54,631 bases of DNA from assembly GCA_016933055.1 (NCBI GenBank), contig JAFGBS010000011.1, positions 1 to 54,631 on the forward strand. Reading direction: 5' to 3'. Under the pieces are notes generated by a model that was not told the origin of the DNA, ran no database searches, and saw nothing but the letters and a program-made list of their open reading frames with translations. Source of the DNA: Promethearchaeota archaeon (GTDB lineage Archaea; Asgardarchaeota; Lokiarchaeia; Sigyniarchaeales; Promethearchaeaceae). Made by a program: the position numbers and the translations under genes. Positions 33,045 to 42,777 of this stretch are shown piece after piece; the stretch's first letter is position 1; each line of letters starts with the position of its first letter.

Positions 33045-34349
33045 TTAAGAAATGTGTTGTGTCAGATATAGGAATCTCTCTAGGTAATATGACCATACTT
33101 GACCTATATTTGAACTTAAGACAAAATCATTGGCGTGACCTGCGAATGGAAACTTAACTAAACAGCATTTTACTCCTTTAGATTCTAGATTCGCTTCTAA
33201 TGCTATTACTCTTTCAATCCAAACTTGTCCATCACTAGTACCTTGAAAAATAAGTACGGGGGGATCTTGAGGATCAGCTAAATGAACTAGATCATATGCA
33301 TTATAAAGATCAGGGTTGGTAGTTTTATTTTCTTTAAGAAGGAATTCAGGCGCAGCGGATGGCGGATATAATGGGATAACACCTTTAACAGTTATATTAG
33401 GACTAAAAGTGGTATTATGAAAATCATTATTATATCCTAATCCTGCTACTCCTCCTAAGTGAGCACCAGCGGATCGACCCATAAAGTAAACACAATCTAA
33501 ATTTCCTCCATAAGTTGCGGCAAATTCACTTGCGCATCTATTAGTAAAAATGCCTATATGGCGAATTTGATCCTCGATAGTAAAGTTTCCCATAACATAT
33601 TCTGGAGTGTCAGGGGCTTCAGCAGCATACTCAAACCAATCAATTAATCCATACTCAATATCAAAAACCACATAACCTTGACCTGCTAAATATTTGCTTG
33701 TAGAGATCATATTCCACGTTCCTTTTCCACCAGACATCCAAGCACCTGGGTGTAAATTAATGATGATACTTCCATTCCCTGGTAATTGGGAAGCGTCCAT
33801 CTTTGATCTGTACACATCAAAATATAGCGTTATATTTTCCCCGGTATAAAATAACACATCTTTTTCTACAATAATTTCTCTTTCCGGGATAGAAAGGAAG
33901 TGAGATGAGAAAAAGTATGGGGATGGAAGAAAATACTTGTATATATTCGAAGGAATAGAATTTTCCCAATCAAGATCAAAGGCGGTATCAAATTCTTGAT
34001 TAGTGTTTATTATTGTATATGGAGTAGCAAGTAAAGAAGCAGCATTTAGTCCAGAAATAGTTAATCCAATTATAATTATTGCATAATATTGTTTAGGATG
34101 GTTAATTTTTCGTGAAGCTAATAGTTTTAAGAGTAATATGGTGACGGCGATGCATAATCCCACTATTAAAACTGAACTCTGAGCTACGTACTGCTCAATT
34201 ACGATCGTTATTCCTTTTAAAACCCTTCCCCCAAAAAATAACATAAACGCCCAAACTACTCCTACAACTAGTACTACGAAACAAAGGAATGCGAGAATAA
34301 CCTTAATGATTCTATGTTTATTCAAATTGCCAAACCTCCCGTTTGTCAA
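33045..34349 (-). CDS. Membrane-tethered alpha/beta hydrolase (esterase-like)
   Basis: The 434-residue product has three or four N-terminal membrane helices (about 14-115), then an alpha/beta-hydrolase domain. It shows the oxyanion motif LHPGAW (HGGG-like, with HPGA), nucleophile elbow GRSAG, acid FQGTSDGQVW and His in FAGHANDF. The set matches carboxylesterase/BD-FAE-type hydrolases. The catalytic domain follows the membrane part and probably faces outside. It overlaps the upstream four-helix membrane gene by 32 bases, so the two are likely cotranscribed and may work together. Confidence 0.78.
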   Translation of the reverse strand: MTNGRFGNLNKHRIIKVILAFLCFVVLVVGVVWAFMLFFGGRVLKGITIVIEQYVAQSSVLIVGLCIAVTILLLKLLASRKINHPKQYYAIIIIGLTISGLNAASLLATPYTIINTNQEFDTAFDLDWENSIPSNIYKYFLPSPYFFSSHFLSIPEREIIVEKDVLFYTGENITLYFDVYRSKMDASQLPGNGSIIINLHPGAWMSGGKGTWNMISTSKYLAGQGYVVFDIEYGLIDWFEYAAEAPDTPEYVMGNFTIEDQIRHIGIFTNRCASEFAATYGGNLDCVYFMGRSAGAHLGGVAGLGYNNDFHNTTFSPNITVKGVIPLYPPSAAPEFLLKENKTTNPDLYNAYDLVHLADPQDPPVLIFQGTSDGQVWIERVIALEANLESKGVKCCLVKFPFAGHANDFVLSSNIGQVWSYYLERFLYLTQHIS

Positions 34350-34767
34350 GGGATTTAAGATTCAAATATGAAAAGATTGATCCATAGATGAAAAAGCTAA
34401 AAAAGCCAAATATTATCAGCGAATATTGAAGTATAGGGGAAAACCAATTAGCGTTTAAGAGGAATAAACCAGCTACTAAGAGTATTATATCTATAATGTT
34501 AACTCCAACAAACCCATACCCTAGGTGATGTATTTTTTTTCCCATAAGACTGCTTTTTACAATTTTATAATCATTATATACAATTAATATAATATTTAAG
34601 AACCAAGAAAGAACTATGAGAATACTAAAGCTTGTGCCAAAAACGATATTTAGACCAATGAAATAATGGAAAATCCCCATCAAAATTAGGGCAATATTTG
34701 CCCCAAATGATATAATACATAAGTATTTAATCATTTTTTTGCTAATTTTCATTTTTTTCCTCATCAC
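34318..34767 (-). CDS. Four-helix membrane protein, unknown
   Basis: The 149-residue product has four hydrophobic helices (CIISFGANIALILMGIF; FSILIVLSWFLNIILIV; VNIIDIILLVAGLFLL; YSLIIFGFFSFFIYGSIF) and a short polar C-terminus. There are no catalytic motifs. Start may be 34767 or the next Met codons. It is encoded directly upstream of, and overlapping, the tethered esterase. Confidence 0.65.
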   Translation of the reverse strand: MMRKKMKISKKMIKYLCIISFGANIALILMGIFHYFIGLNIVFGTSFSILIVLSWFLNIILIVYNDYKIVKSSLMGKKIHHLGYGFVGVNIIDIILLVAGLFLLNANWFSPILQYSLIIFGFFSFFIYGSIFSYLNLKSLDKREVWQFE

Positions 34768-35030
34768 TGTTAGTTTTTTTGAAAAAATCGAAAGACCTAA
34801 TTGACTTTATAGTTCGTTTTATTCATATTTAAAGTTTTAAAATGGTTTTTTTCGATATATTCAAAAAGATTTCAAAGAAAGAACTGATAAAGATGGTGGT
34901 TGTGTTATTTTACTTGATTGAAACGATTATTTTACGACACTTCTTGATTACATCTTTGTTTGAATGTTCGCGGTGGTTTGGAATTGAAATATTTTTAGCA
35001 CCAAGTGGTTGTACTAATAGAAGAAATATC

Positions 35031-36677
35031 ATGAGAAATAAGAAAACAAAACTATTTATCACTATTTTTTTTTTCATCCTCTTTTATAGCTGTATAGGGT
35101 CTATAAATGCTCGTTTATTCAATATGACCACAAATGTAATCGAACCGGAAGATGTATTCATTCTTTATAAAAATGAATTAGGTTTAGGGAATACCGGGCA
35201 AATTGATATTGATTCCTTGGGTAATGTCCACGGAGTATATATCAATGATAGCGGGGATTTTGAAGAAATAGTATACATTACCAATAGTACTGGGATATGG
35301 ACGAAACAACTGGTCAATGACTACGGATATGGCCATTGGTGGACCGATATTGAAATTGACTCACATAACAACATTCACCTACTTGCTCAAGAAGATTGTT
35401 GCGGTATAAAATATCTAAAAATCAATGCAACGGGAGAATGGAATACTCTAACACAGATTGGTAACGGTGGCTATCCAAAGATTGTTACAGATACCCAAAA
35501 CATCTCCCACATCGTGTATGGATTAATTCCTGGGACAGAAATCATTTATATCAATACCTCCTTGAATGCTCAACCAGTAAGTATTTCTGATCCTACGATT
35601 GAAACCCATTCTTTTCCAGATCTTGCTATTGATGCAGATGGCGATGTCCATATTGTCTTTGAAGGGACTTCAATGGCAGATTCATCGATAAGGGAAATAT
35701 ATTATTGTAAATACAGTACTCAAACGGGGATTTTATCATCAATCACAGATATCTCAAATTATGGACTCAGCGCTTCCACACCTACCATAGAGGTTGATTC
35801 CACGGGAACAGTTCATGTTGCATTTGTCTGTCAGAATGTTTCGACCGAATATTTAAAACTCTGGTATTTAAGTTTTGATGGGGATATAGGACCTTCAAGC
35901 GTTACTCCAGCTAAGATAAACAGTGATGATGTTCCATGTACATTCCCGCATATTGAACTGGATTCTAATGACAAAGCGCATATCGTATATGAAGCATCAT
36001 ATCCCGTTGATTTCCGGATATCGGAAACAGCAACCTCCCCTCCAGAAATAAATTATGTTACAAACAAAGGAGGGTCATGGAGAGATACTCGTGTAACAAG
36101 AGAATTGATTCATTTGGAGTTTACAGGGATCTCTATCAGTCCAATAACGGATTCACCCATTATTTGTTATTCAGATCGAGAAGATAATGAAGAGGGTGCA
36201 AAATATCATTTTAACTTATTAGAAATGAAAAATGGATATTTTGGAGATTTGTTTAGTATTTCCGCTCAATTTAGTGATGAGGATCTTCAAGTGGATGAGG
36301 AGGTTGAATATCAATTCCAAGTAACCATCGGCAATCCATTAACATACCAGCAACATTATGATCTAACAATTAGTTTGTCTGATGTGGATACCATTAACTT
36401 AGTTACAGGTGATAGAACCAGAAATCTGGCAGATCTTGCTGGATTAGAGAATATTACGTATATATGGGGTATTTCAACGGAATACAGCGGCTCAAAAAGC
36501 GTAAATGCAATTTTAACATCAGATGGAGAATATGTATGCCAGATCGGTTTCGGAATTGTAGTTGCTTCTGGTCTCGAAATTGGTGGTTTTCATACATTTG
36601 CATTATTAGCAATCGGTGTAATCACAATTATATTTGTTATTAGAAAGAAGTTGTGGACGAAAGCACAGGCAAACTAA
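35031..36677 (+). CDS. Anchored beta-propeller-like surface protein
   Basis: From the ATG at 35031 the product has 548 residues. A longer frame to 34842 adds 63 residues that look unlike a signal sequence, so I prefer the inner start, which gives a good signal peptide (LFITIFFFILFYSCIGSINA). The ectodomain carries repeats of the form IDxxGxxHxVY / IDADGDVHIVFEG / VDSTGTVHVAFV / LDSNDKAHIVYE, at about 50-60 residue intervals, as in exo-alpha-sialidase-like or BNR-type propellers. A beta-sandwich and a C-terminal membrane helix with RKK follow. No catalytic set was recognised. Confidence 0.72.
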   Translation: MRNKKTKLFITIFFFILFYSCIGSINARLFNMTTNVIEPEDVFILYKNELGLGNTGQIDIDSLGNVHGVYINDSGDFEEIVYITNSTGIWTKQLVNDYGYGHWWTDIEIDSHNNIHLLAQEDCCGIKYLKINATGEWNTLTQIGNGGYPKIVTDTQNISHIVYGLIPGTEIIYINTSLNAQPVSISDPTIETHSFPDLAIDADGDVHIVFEGTSMADSSIREIYYCKYSTQTGILSSITDISNYGLSASTPTIEVDSTGTVHVAFVCQNVSTEYLKLWYLSFDGDIGPSSVTPAKINSDDVPCTFPHIELDSNDKAHIVYEASYPVDFRISETATSPPEINYVTNKGGSWRDTRVTRELIHLEFTGISISPITDSPIICYSDREDNEEGAKYHFNLLEMKNGYFGDLFSISAQFSDEDLQVDEEVEYQFQVTIGNPLTYQQHYDLTISLSDVDTINLVTGDRTRNLADLAGLENITYIWGISTEYSGSKSVNAILTSDGEYVCQIGFGIVVASGLEIGGFHTFALLAIGVITIIFVIRKKLWTKAQAN

Positions 36678-36703
36678 TCTTCACTAATTCGGTGAAATAA
36701 AAT

Positions 36704-38815
36704 TCACCCCTTTTTTTTGTACCGGAAACCAAAATTTACTTCATTCCCCTCTTCTATCCATTCATTCTTAAGGCGATTGGAATTCCCCTCAGCGATTGCT
36801 AAATCTTTAACACAAAAATCCAGATTTAGCTCTTTAAGAGTTGTTTCTAAGGGGAGGCCATCCTCTGTATACCCCATTGCCTTATAGTATATAAAAGCAA
36901 GTTTTTCTAGATCTAATGTTACTCCTTTCGTGGGACCTTTAGTTAACGGAGGATTACCGATTGCTCTCTGGCTTAACTCATGACGAATCGCTCCCTCTCG
37001 AGCATTAAACATCTGACGTAGAGTTTGTATGCGATGCCCTGTTTTAAGTAATTCTTCGGGTTTTACTTCCCAATCAAACACCGCTTTCATCATTTGTAAA
37101 TACGGGTACAATCCGAAATTTGTGGAGAACATGCATAATCCTAGTGTTTCATAGGTCTGATGGAATTTTACTACATTTGCAAAGTATGCAGCTTGTTCTT
37201 CTGGTATTTTTGAATCCTCAAATTCCAAACCATCGACGAAGTATGAAAGCCCCATGCCAGCCTCCGTATTCATAGAAGCAGCAGTATGTCTTCCTGGAGT
37301 CGGATCAATGATATAAGTTAATCCGACGCTGGGATCAAATCTAGGATCATGCATTGGAAGTTCTTGTCCATTACAATGCATTACAAATTCGGAAGTATTT
37401 GGAATTTTCTGAGATGCAACCATTGTACCATCTGCAAGAGTATCTCCAATTCCCTCTCTGGTTACTATTAATTTTAGCAAGGGTATTACCCATTGGGCGG
37501 CTCCCCAGGTTGGCAGAAACCCATCTGGATATTCTGTACATTTAAAATCAGATTGCTTGAGTATTCCATTCTCTACAGCCTCCATGACAAAAGCAACAAT
37601 ATTTCCCGCGGAAATAGAGTCCATTCCCACTCGGTTAAGAAATTCATTGATTTTCATTAAGGCATCGAAATCATCACACAATATCATACATCCAAAAGAT
37701 GCTGATGTTTCGTATTCAGGTCGATGAGTAGTTTTTTTTTCGTATGGTAAATTTTCGTATTCCAAAATGGCTCCACACTGGACGGGACAACCGAAACATC
37801 CATATTTACGTTTAGTTAATTTCTTAAACCGTTTGCCACGTAGTTTCATTGCTTTTTTGAAAGGAAAATCCTTGTATCCAATTCCCTTGAAATTCTTGAC
37901 AGGCGCATCTCCAGTTTGCACACTCAGTACATTTGCAACTGTTGTCCCTAATTTGCTTCCTCCGAACGTAGCGGTGGTAATTTTGGCGAAACTCTCCCCT
38001 GATCCTCCCAAACCGGATTTTAATAATCGCAGCATTGGTGATATCCGATCTAGCATTGGGAAAAAACCATTTATCATCTTATTGCTAGTGTAGGATTGTA
38101 TTTTTTTGTTATATTCTTTAGCAAGAGCAAAAGCGCTTTTTTTGTCCGCATAATTCAACTGAGTGTTACCACACGCACAAATAGCTTTAAGTTTTTTTGA
38201 TCCCATTACTGCCCCAAGACCACTTCGTGCAGCTATCCTCCCTCCATCAGTTACAATACCTGAAACTAAGCTAAGATTCTCTCCTGCCTGTCCTATAGAA
38301 GCAATTTCACATGATTTTCCGTGCTTTTTTTTCAATATCTCCTCGGTTTGAACACAATCTTTTCCCCAGATCTCTTTGGCAGATTCAATTGATGCCACTC
38401 CCTGATTTAATAAAAGATATACTGGATGTTTTGAGATTCCATGAAAAAAAATTCCATCATATCCTGTTTTTCGTAATGATGGTCCGAACATCCCTCCTGA
38501 ATTCGAGTTCCCCCATCCTCCCGTACTATATTTTCCATTTTTTCGTGAACCCTTCCCAGTTAAAGGAGACTTACCGCAAACAATAAATCTACCTGTCAAA
38601 GGTGCGGGAGAACCGGTCAACAATCCTGGTAATACCCCTAAAATATTATCAGGACCTAAAGGATCACAGCATGGTACTATATTTTTATAGATATAGTATA
38701 CTCCTAAGCCATATCCCCCATAGTATTGCCGATAAATTGACTCGTCTATCATCTCGTCATTGGTTATACTCGAGCTAAGATCTACCACAAGAATTTTACC
38801 ATGAATGCCTTCCAT
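36704..38815 (-). CDS. aor: Aldehyde:ferredoxin oxidoreductase (tungstoenzyme)
   Basis: The 703-residue product has the AOR start (LVVDLSSS, then YYGGYGLGVYYIY) and the tungstopterin-binding SGGMFGPSLRKTGYDGI region. The [4Fe-4S] ligands are Cys340, Cys343 and Cys347 (CFGCPVQC) and Cys561 (LGLCMF). It is about 100 residues longer than the typical 605-residue Pyrococcus enzyme, mainly in the middle. These enzymes oxidise aldehydes to acids, with ferredoxin as acceptor, in the cytosol. It is the last gene of an operon with two KARI-like proteins and an Nramp-like transporter, so its substrate is probably the product of that pathway. The exact subfamily is not clear. Confidence 0.9.
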   Translation of the reverse strand: MEGIHGKILVVDLSSSITNDEMIDESIYRQYYGGYGLGVYYIYKNIVPCCDPLGPDNILGVLPGLLTGSPAPLTGRFIVCGKSPLTGKGSRKNGKYSTGGWGNSNSGGMFGPSLRKTGYDGIFFHGISKHPVYLLLNQGVASIESAKEIWGKDCVQTEEILKKKHGKSCEIASIGQAGENLSLVSGIVTDGGRIAARSGLGAVMGSKKLKAICACGNTQLNYADKKSAFALAKEYNKKIQSYTSNKMINGFFPMLDRISPMLRLLKSGLGGSGESFAKITTATFGGSKLGTTVANVLSVQTGDAPVKNFKGIGYKDFPFKKAMKLRGKRFKKLTKRKYGCFGCPVQCGAILEYENLPYEKKTTHRPEYETSASFGCMILCDDFDALMKINEFLNRVGMDSISAGNIVAFVMEAVENGILKQSDFKCTEYPDGFLPTWGAAQWVIPLLKLIVTREGIGDTLADGTMVASQKIPNTSEFVMHCNGQELPMHDPRFDPSVGLTYIIDPTPGRHTAASMNTEAGMGLSYFVDGLEFEDSKIPEEQAAYFANVVKFHQTYETLGLCMFSTNFGLYPYLQMMKAVFDWEVKPEELLKTGHRIQTLRQMFNAREGAIRHELSQRAIGNPPLTKGPTKGVTLDLEKLAFIYYKAMGYTEDGLPLETTLKELNLDFCVKDLAIAEGNSNRLKNEWIEEGNEVNFGFRYKKKG

Positions 38816-38891
38816 TGTTGTTTCATCCTTATTTGTTATATATAGAAAGCTACGTTTATCCTATCTCCAAAAAAGAATCAAAAATTAATTT

Positions 38892-39992
38892 CTAAAATTC
38901 TGGATACTTCTGGAAATCCTCCAGTTTTTGTTTGATCTCTTGTTTTCGTATGATTTCCTCTTCTGTGGGGTAAGGAGTTTCTGCCCATAAATCCACTTCC
39001 GGCATCTGCAATGATTTTCTTACTTTAGTTTCCAAGCGCCCAAATCCTACGCGGGAAGCAAAGAATTTGATTACCTTGAATTTCAATTTCGTAAGTTTCT
39101 TTTCCCATTCTTCAGCGAAACCACCATCTTCGATATATTGTAGAATAGGTTTTTGAATCTCTGAAATTTCTCGAAATATTTTGTCATATCGTATCGTACG
39201 ACTGAGAATGCCATATTGAGATCGGTCCTCCATAGTTTTGATACCATTAATCACCCCAAAATCTCGTATACCATTGAAGGTATACTTCATTTTCCCTGAA
39301 AGGATCATCTCAATTAGTATAGCTTCTGCAGGAATACCGAATTCAAGTAAAATATCCATAGGTTTCATAAGCATGCTACTACTGGCTGGTCCAAATCCTT
39401 GTTCGGTAAATAGGTCTAACACTGTTTCTTCCTTGAAATTCGTTTCTAAAGCTCCTTTGGTTAGCCCTCCTACACCCTTAGTTAGTGCAAGTAATATTTC
39501 TTGAGCTTTCCCTGTCCCATTCTGCCCAACTCCGATGAAGCTGAAGTAACCCTCACCATTTAAATAACACTCACGCACACCAATCCCTATCATTCGTGGT
39601 GCAATGATGAGAAGATCTATATCTTTAGGTGGTATGATGAAATTAAAAGCAATATTATATCCGTGGGCAAAAACCAGAGCAGAACCAGATTTGAGAAAAG
39701 GAAAGATTGAAGTTTTATAGACATCACATTGAATCTCATCTGGAATTAGCAAAAATATGACATCTGCACGTTTAATTGCCTCCGGAATATCAAAAGTCTC
39801 GAATCCATCTAAATTAGCACGTTCTCGATAGGAATCAGAGATATTTCCTACAATAACGTTTACACCATGGTCTCGCAAATTTAGCGCTTGAGAGCGCCCT
39901 TGATTTCCATATCCAATGAACGCAACAATTTTCCCATCGAGTATTGACATATCTGGTACATCAGATTCGCGATAAATCTTCACATCTCTCAT
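38892..39992 (-). CDS. Ketol-acid reductoisomerase-like protein 1, divergent
   Basis: The 366-residue product has a Rossmann domain (VAFIGYGNQGRSQALNLRDHG) and the KARI helical domain. Some KARI features persist: HGYNIAF, ETNFKEETVLDLFTEQ with the Asp and Glu of the first metal site, and YG near the substrate loop. Others are altered: the APKGPGH motif reads APRMIGI (Lys and His lost), and the second metal-site helix reads IEMILSGKMK, keeping one Glu and losing the HEL Glu. True KARI makes branched-chain amino acid precursors and usually sits by ilvB or ilvD; none is here. The reaction has probably changed. The C-terminus has about 35 extra residues. Confidence 0.75.
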   Translation of the reverse strand: MRDVKIYRESDVPDMSILDGKIVAFIGYGNQGRSQALNLRDHGVNVIVGNISDSYRERANLDGFETFDIPEAIKRADVIFLLIPDEIQCDVYKTSIFPFLKSGSALVFAHGYNIAFNFIIPPKDIDLLIIAPRMIGIGVRECYLNGEGYFSFIGVGQNGTGKAQEILLALTKGVGGLTKGALETNFKEETVLDLFTEQGFGPASSSMLMKPMDILLEFGIPAEAILIEMILSGKMKYTFNGIRDFGVINGIKTMEDRSQYGILSRTIRYDKIFREISEIQKPILQYIEDGGFAEEWEKKLTKLKFKVIKFFASRVGFGRLETKVRKSLQMPEVDLWAETPYPTEEEIIRKQEIKQKLEDFQKYPEF

Positions 39993-40003
39993 TTTTTCCC
40001 CTC

Positions 40004-41110
40004 CTATATTCCTCCATAAAACTCCTTGATTTTTACTACTTCATCCTCCAAATAAAGGTCTTTTATGCTTTCTTCTGGTAGCGTAGCAGGTGTAAAAGTC
40101 TGCAACTTCCTAAATCCAAGGTTTTGCCTCACCTTTTGCTCTATTTCTGCAAATTTCGAATGCTCAAAATAGAATTTCATAGTTTGCAGTAGCACTTTGC
40201 TTTTCTCTTCTTTCCATTCAGCAATAAACTCCCCGTCAACGATTTCCTGTAATATTCTGCGTTGGATTTTCTCGACGTCCTTAGATAGCGAACGGAATTT
40301 TATTCCTCGTGACATTTGACCATATTGACTGGTGTGTGAGTGAAAATTCATTTGTTTCATCATTCCAACTTCTATTGCCTTATCCATGGTGAATCCGCCC
40401 TCACCGGATAGAACTTGTTCCACCATTATGGATTCCGCTGGATATCCATTTTCTACTAAATTCTCAACTGATCGAATGAGTATTTGAGCCATTACATAAC
40501 TAAAAGTCTGTTCTGCAAATAGCTGCATCGTAATTTGCTGGGCGAAACTAATTTTCACAGCGGGTAACTTCAATCCCCCGATAGCTAGTGTCAATGCGAG
40601 CATGAGGTCTTCAGCAACTCTGGTTGGGTCTTGATGTATACCCACTAAACTGAAGAAACTATCATAATTCAGATATTTCTCTCGAATAGCTGCACCAGGT
40701 ATTCTAGTAGTAATCAAAATCGCAGTACAATCCGAAGGTAAGTGAATTTCTTCGTATATAACCGGATATCCACTGGAAAACACGAAAATCATTGATTTTT
40801 TCAAATTTGGTTGGATAAACTCCTCATATATCCCCGCAATATCATCATCAGCTACCAAAAAAAAAATTATATCAGATTCTATGATCAATTCGGGGATTGA
40901 TAACGGGGTAAACTCATCACGTTCTGCACGTTTTTTATATTCCTCATGATGAGTAGCGATTTTAACTTCTATTCCTGAATCCCGAAAATTCAAAGCATAC
41001 GCTTTTGCAACGTTCCCATAACCGATGATACCTATATTGTATGATTTTAAAATATCTAAATTTCCATCTTTCTCAAAATAGATTTTAACTGTCATTTTGC
41101 CTATACTCAT
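40004..41110 (-). CDS. Ketol-acid reductoisomerase-like protein 2, strongly divergent
   Basis: The 368-residue product is a paralog of the next gene downstream, with a Rossmann motif GIIGYGNVAKAYALNFRDSG. It has lost more: the HGFN histidine (now SSGYPV), the metal Asp (TMQLFAEQ, with Gln in place of Asp) and the HEL Glu (VEQVLSGEG). The fold should be kept and NAD(P)H may still bind, but magnesium-dependent isomerisation is unlikely. It stops 11 bases before the start of paralog 1, so a mixed complex is plausible. The ATG at 41095 is an alternative start. Confidence 0.72.
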   Translation of the reverse strand: MSIGKMTVKIYFEKDGNLDILKSYNIGIIGYGNVAKAYALNFRDSGIEVKIATHHEEYKKRAERDEFTPLSIPELIIESDIIFFLVADDDIAGIYEEFIQPNLKKSMIFVFSSGYPVIYEEIHLPSDCTAILITTRIPGAAIREKYLNYDSFFSLVGIHQDPTRVAEDLMLALTLAIGGLKLPAVKISFAQQITMQLFAEQTFSYVMAQILIRSVENLVENGYPAESIMVEQVLSGEGGFTMDKAIEVGMMKQMNFHSHTSQYGQMSRGIKFRSLSKDVEKIQRRILQEIVDGEFIAEWKEEKSKVLLQTMKFYFEHSKFAEIEQKVRQNLGFRKLQTFTPATLPEESIKDLYLEDEVVKIKEFYGGI

Positions 41111-41162
41111 GGTAATATTTTATTTTCAGCTTATTCATAGGTGAACTATAAAAAATGGGATT

Positions 41163-42653
41163 TCATCCCACGAAATACATAATTAAGAAAAATATGTAAA
41201 ATAAAATCGCTAATATTATCAAAATCAATTCAAATATCGACATTCTATAACGGCTAGGTAATAATATATAATTAACTCCTATTGTACCCAAACAGAAAAT
41301 AATCCCACCAATATTGGCAAGGGATCCTGCAAGCTGCACTTGTTCTACTGGTGCTACTCCGAATGCTATTACCGCAATCCATATTATGGTTAGAAGTGCT
41401 AATAAACCATAATATAGTCGACGAACATCTTTTTTCAGTAATTTTGAGGATTGTAATTTTGGATATGCATTCCATAACATATTTGTATAGTTCCGAACGG
41501 CTCCATCAATCACCCCCGAACCATCTACGTAAAAGATACCGGCCATAATCACGAGAATTAACCACCATGGGATGAAAGCAGGCATGTTTTGGGCAAGAAC
41601 AGCAGTAAAACCGAATATTTGATCGGTTGCTGCTTCAGCAGGGACAAATTGCTCATATAATGCTACTGGGAATATCATAGTTACAATTGAACCTAAGAAA
41701 AAGATTGGGAACAACTCAGCCATAATATATCGATACCATTTTTTTGCTCGCTTATGGTTCACTTCATCATCTTTGGGCATATACCCCATTGTTTTAAACT
41801 CTATTTTCTCGCCCCCAGCTCCTCCAATATGCCCCATTCGTTTCGCCATACCCCATTCTGAATCTCGATAATATGTTGATATGGATAATCCAGCAGAAGC
41901 GGCCAGTCCTGCAAAACCTGCAACTGCTCCGAGTGCTTGCCAGTCTGGATCAGAAGGGACACTGCCGAACATAAACAAACCTTTGGTAACGTTCCATAAA
42001 GTAATCGGTTCCACGGTGATGATAGTGATAATGATGATTGCTGGGATAATAATGATGAAATGTACAATAAAGAACATCAATCCCAAGGTTTTCATGATTT
42101 TCTTTCCGAGTATAAGGGGAAGCAATGTGATAAGGAGAGCAATAATTCCCATAATCACCCAAAGGGTCAAATTTGCCTCCACTGTCGGAACATCTTTAAT
42201 TATTAGAGCTACAAAAGTCATTCCCAGAAGTGCAGGATAATATGGGATTACTACCGAAGGTATACCCACCAATACCCATATAGGCGTCCATGCTTTCTTA
42301 TTCATGAATAACCGATTCATCCCAACTTGCACAGGCTCTCCTGTTAAGATAGTATATTTACTTCCAATGATGGCTGTATAGGTTTGAATTAAAATGGAAA
42401 ACAAGGCGATCCATAAGATATTCGGACCATTCTTGACTACCAAAAAAGGAGCTGCTACTATTTCTCCCGTTCCTAACCCTAATCCCATAGCAATGATACC
42501 TGGTCCGATAAGGAATTTAAAATAATCTCTGATTCCTTTCAATTTAAAGGGTTCTGGGATATCCACCGTGTCCGTAAACTTCTTATTCGTTCGAAATAAT
42601 TTTTCTTTTTCTACAGGAGGATTAGCTGGTTCGTTTTCGTTCATAAGTGACAC
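41163..42653 (-). CDS. Nramp-family-like transporter lacking the metal motif
   Basis: The 496-residue product has about eleven membrane helices with the LeuT-type Nramp layout. In helix 1 the metal-binding DPGN is replaced by GPGIIAMGLGLGTGEIVAAP. Helix 6, where Nramp proteins have A-M-P-H, reads GFAGLAASAGLS, so both ligands that hold Mn or Fe are missing. Such GPG-type relatives exist and their substrates are poorly known. It is first in the operon with the KARI-like proteins and AOR, which suggests import of an organic substrate or of another ion such as Mg. A TATA box (ctttataaac on the minus strand, 42683-42692) lies about 30 bases upstream. Confidence 0.78.
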   Translation of the reverse strand: MSLMNENEPANPPVEKEKLFRTNKKFTDTVDIPEPFKLKGIRDYFKFLIGPGIIAMGLGLGTGEIVAAPFLVVKNGPNILWIALFSILIQTYTAIIGSKYTILTGEPVQVGMNRLFMNKKAWTPIWVLVGIPSVVIPYYPALLGMTFVALIIKDVPTVEANLTLWVIMGIIALLITLLPLILGKKIMKTLGLMFFIVHFIIIIPAIIIITIITVEPITLWNVTKGLFMFGSVPSDPDWQALGAVAGFAGLAASAGLSISTYYRDSEWGMAKRMGHIGGAGGEKIEFKTMGYMPKDDEVNHKRAKKWYRYIMAELFPIFFLGSIVTMIFPVALYEQFVPAEAATDQIFGFTAVLAQNMPAFIPWWLILVIMAGIFYVDGSGVIDGAVRNYTNMLWNAYPKLQSSKLLKKDVRRLYYGLLALLTIIWIAVIAFGVAPVEQVQLAGSLANIGGIIFCLGTIGVNYILLPSRYRMSIFELILIILAILFYIFFLIMYFVG

Positions 42654-42682
42654 ACCTTAGTGTTTAAGTTGGTTGTATGAGT

Positions 42683-42722
42683 TTATAAAGGTTTTCAAAA
42701 TTCGACCATTCAAAATTTGAAT
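42683..42722. promoter_or_regulatory. Promoter and palindrome of the Nramp-KARI-AOR operon
   Basis: The minus-strand TATA box (42683-42692) serves the operon. ATTCAAA-a-TTTGAAT at 42708-42722 is a perfect 7-base-arm palindrome just upstream of it. Related stretches ttttcaaaatt (about 42693) and gttcaaattttt/cattcaaaa (about 43377-43399, before the PHP gene) suggest a shared regulon, most simply through the adjacent winged-helix regulator. Confidence 0.5.
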
Positions 42723-42777
42723 AAACATAAATAGGACGACATTAAAAAAATACCTATACTCAGAAGAATAGTTCGAG

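Noticed and set aside
38892..41110. Ordinary ilvC genes of branched-chain amino acid synthesis
   Set aside because: Key metal and substrate residues are replaced and no ilv genes are nearby, although the family relation itself is clear.
41163..42653. Mn/Fe transporter MntH
   Set aside because: The DPGN motif and the helix-6 Met-Pro-His region are missing, so the usual metal substrate cannot be assumed.
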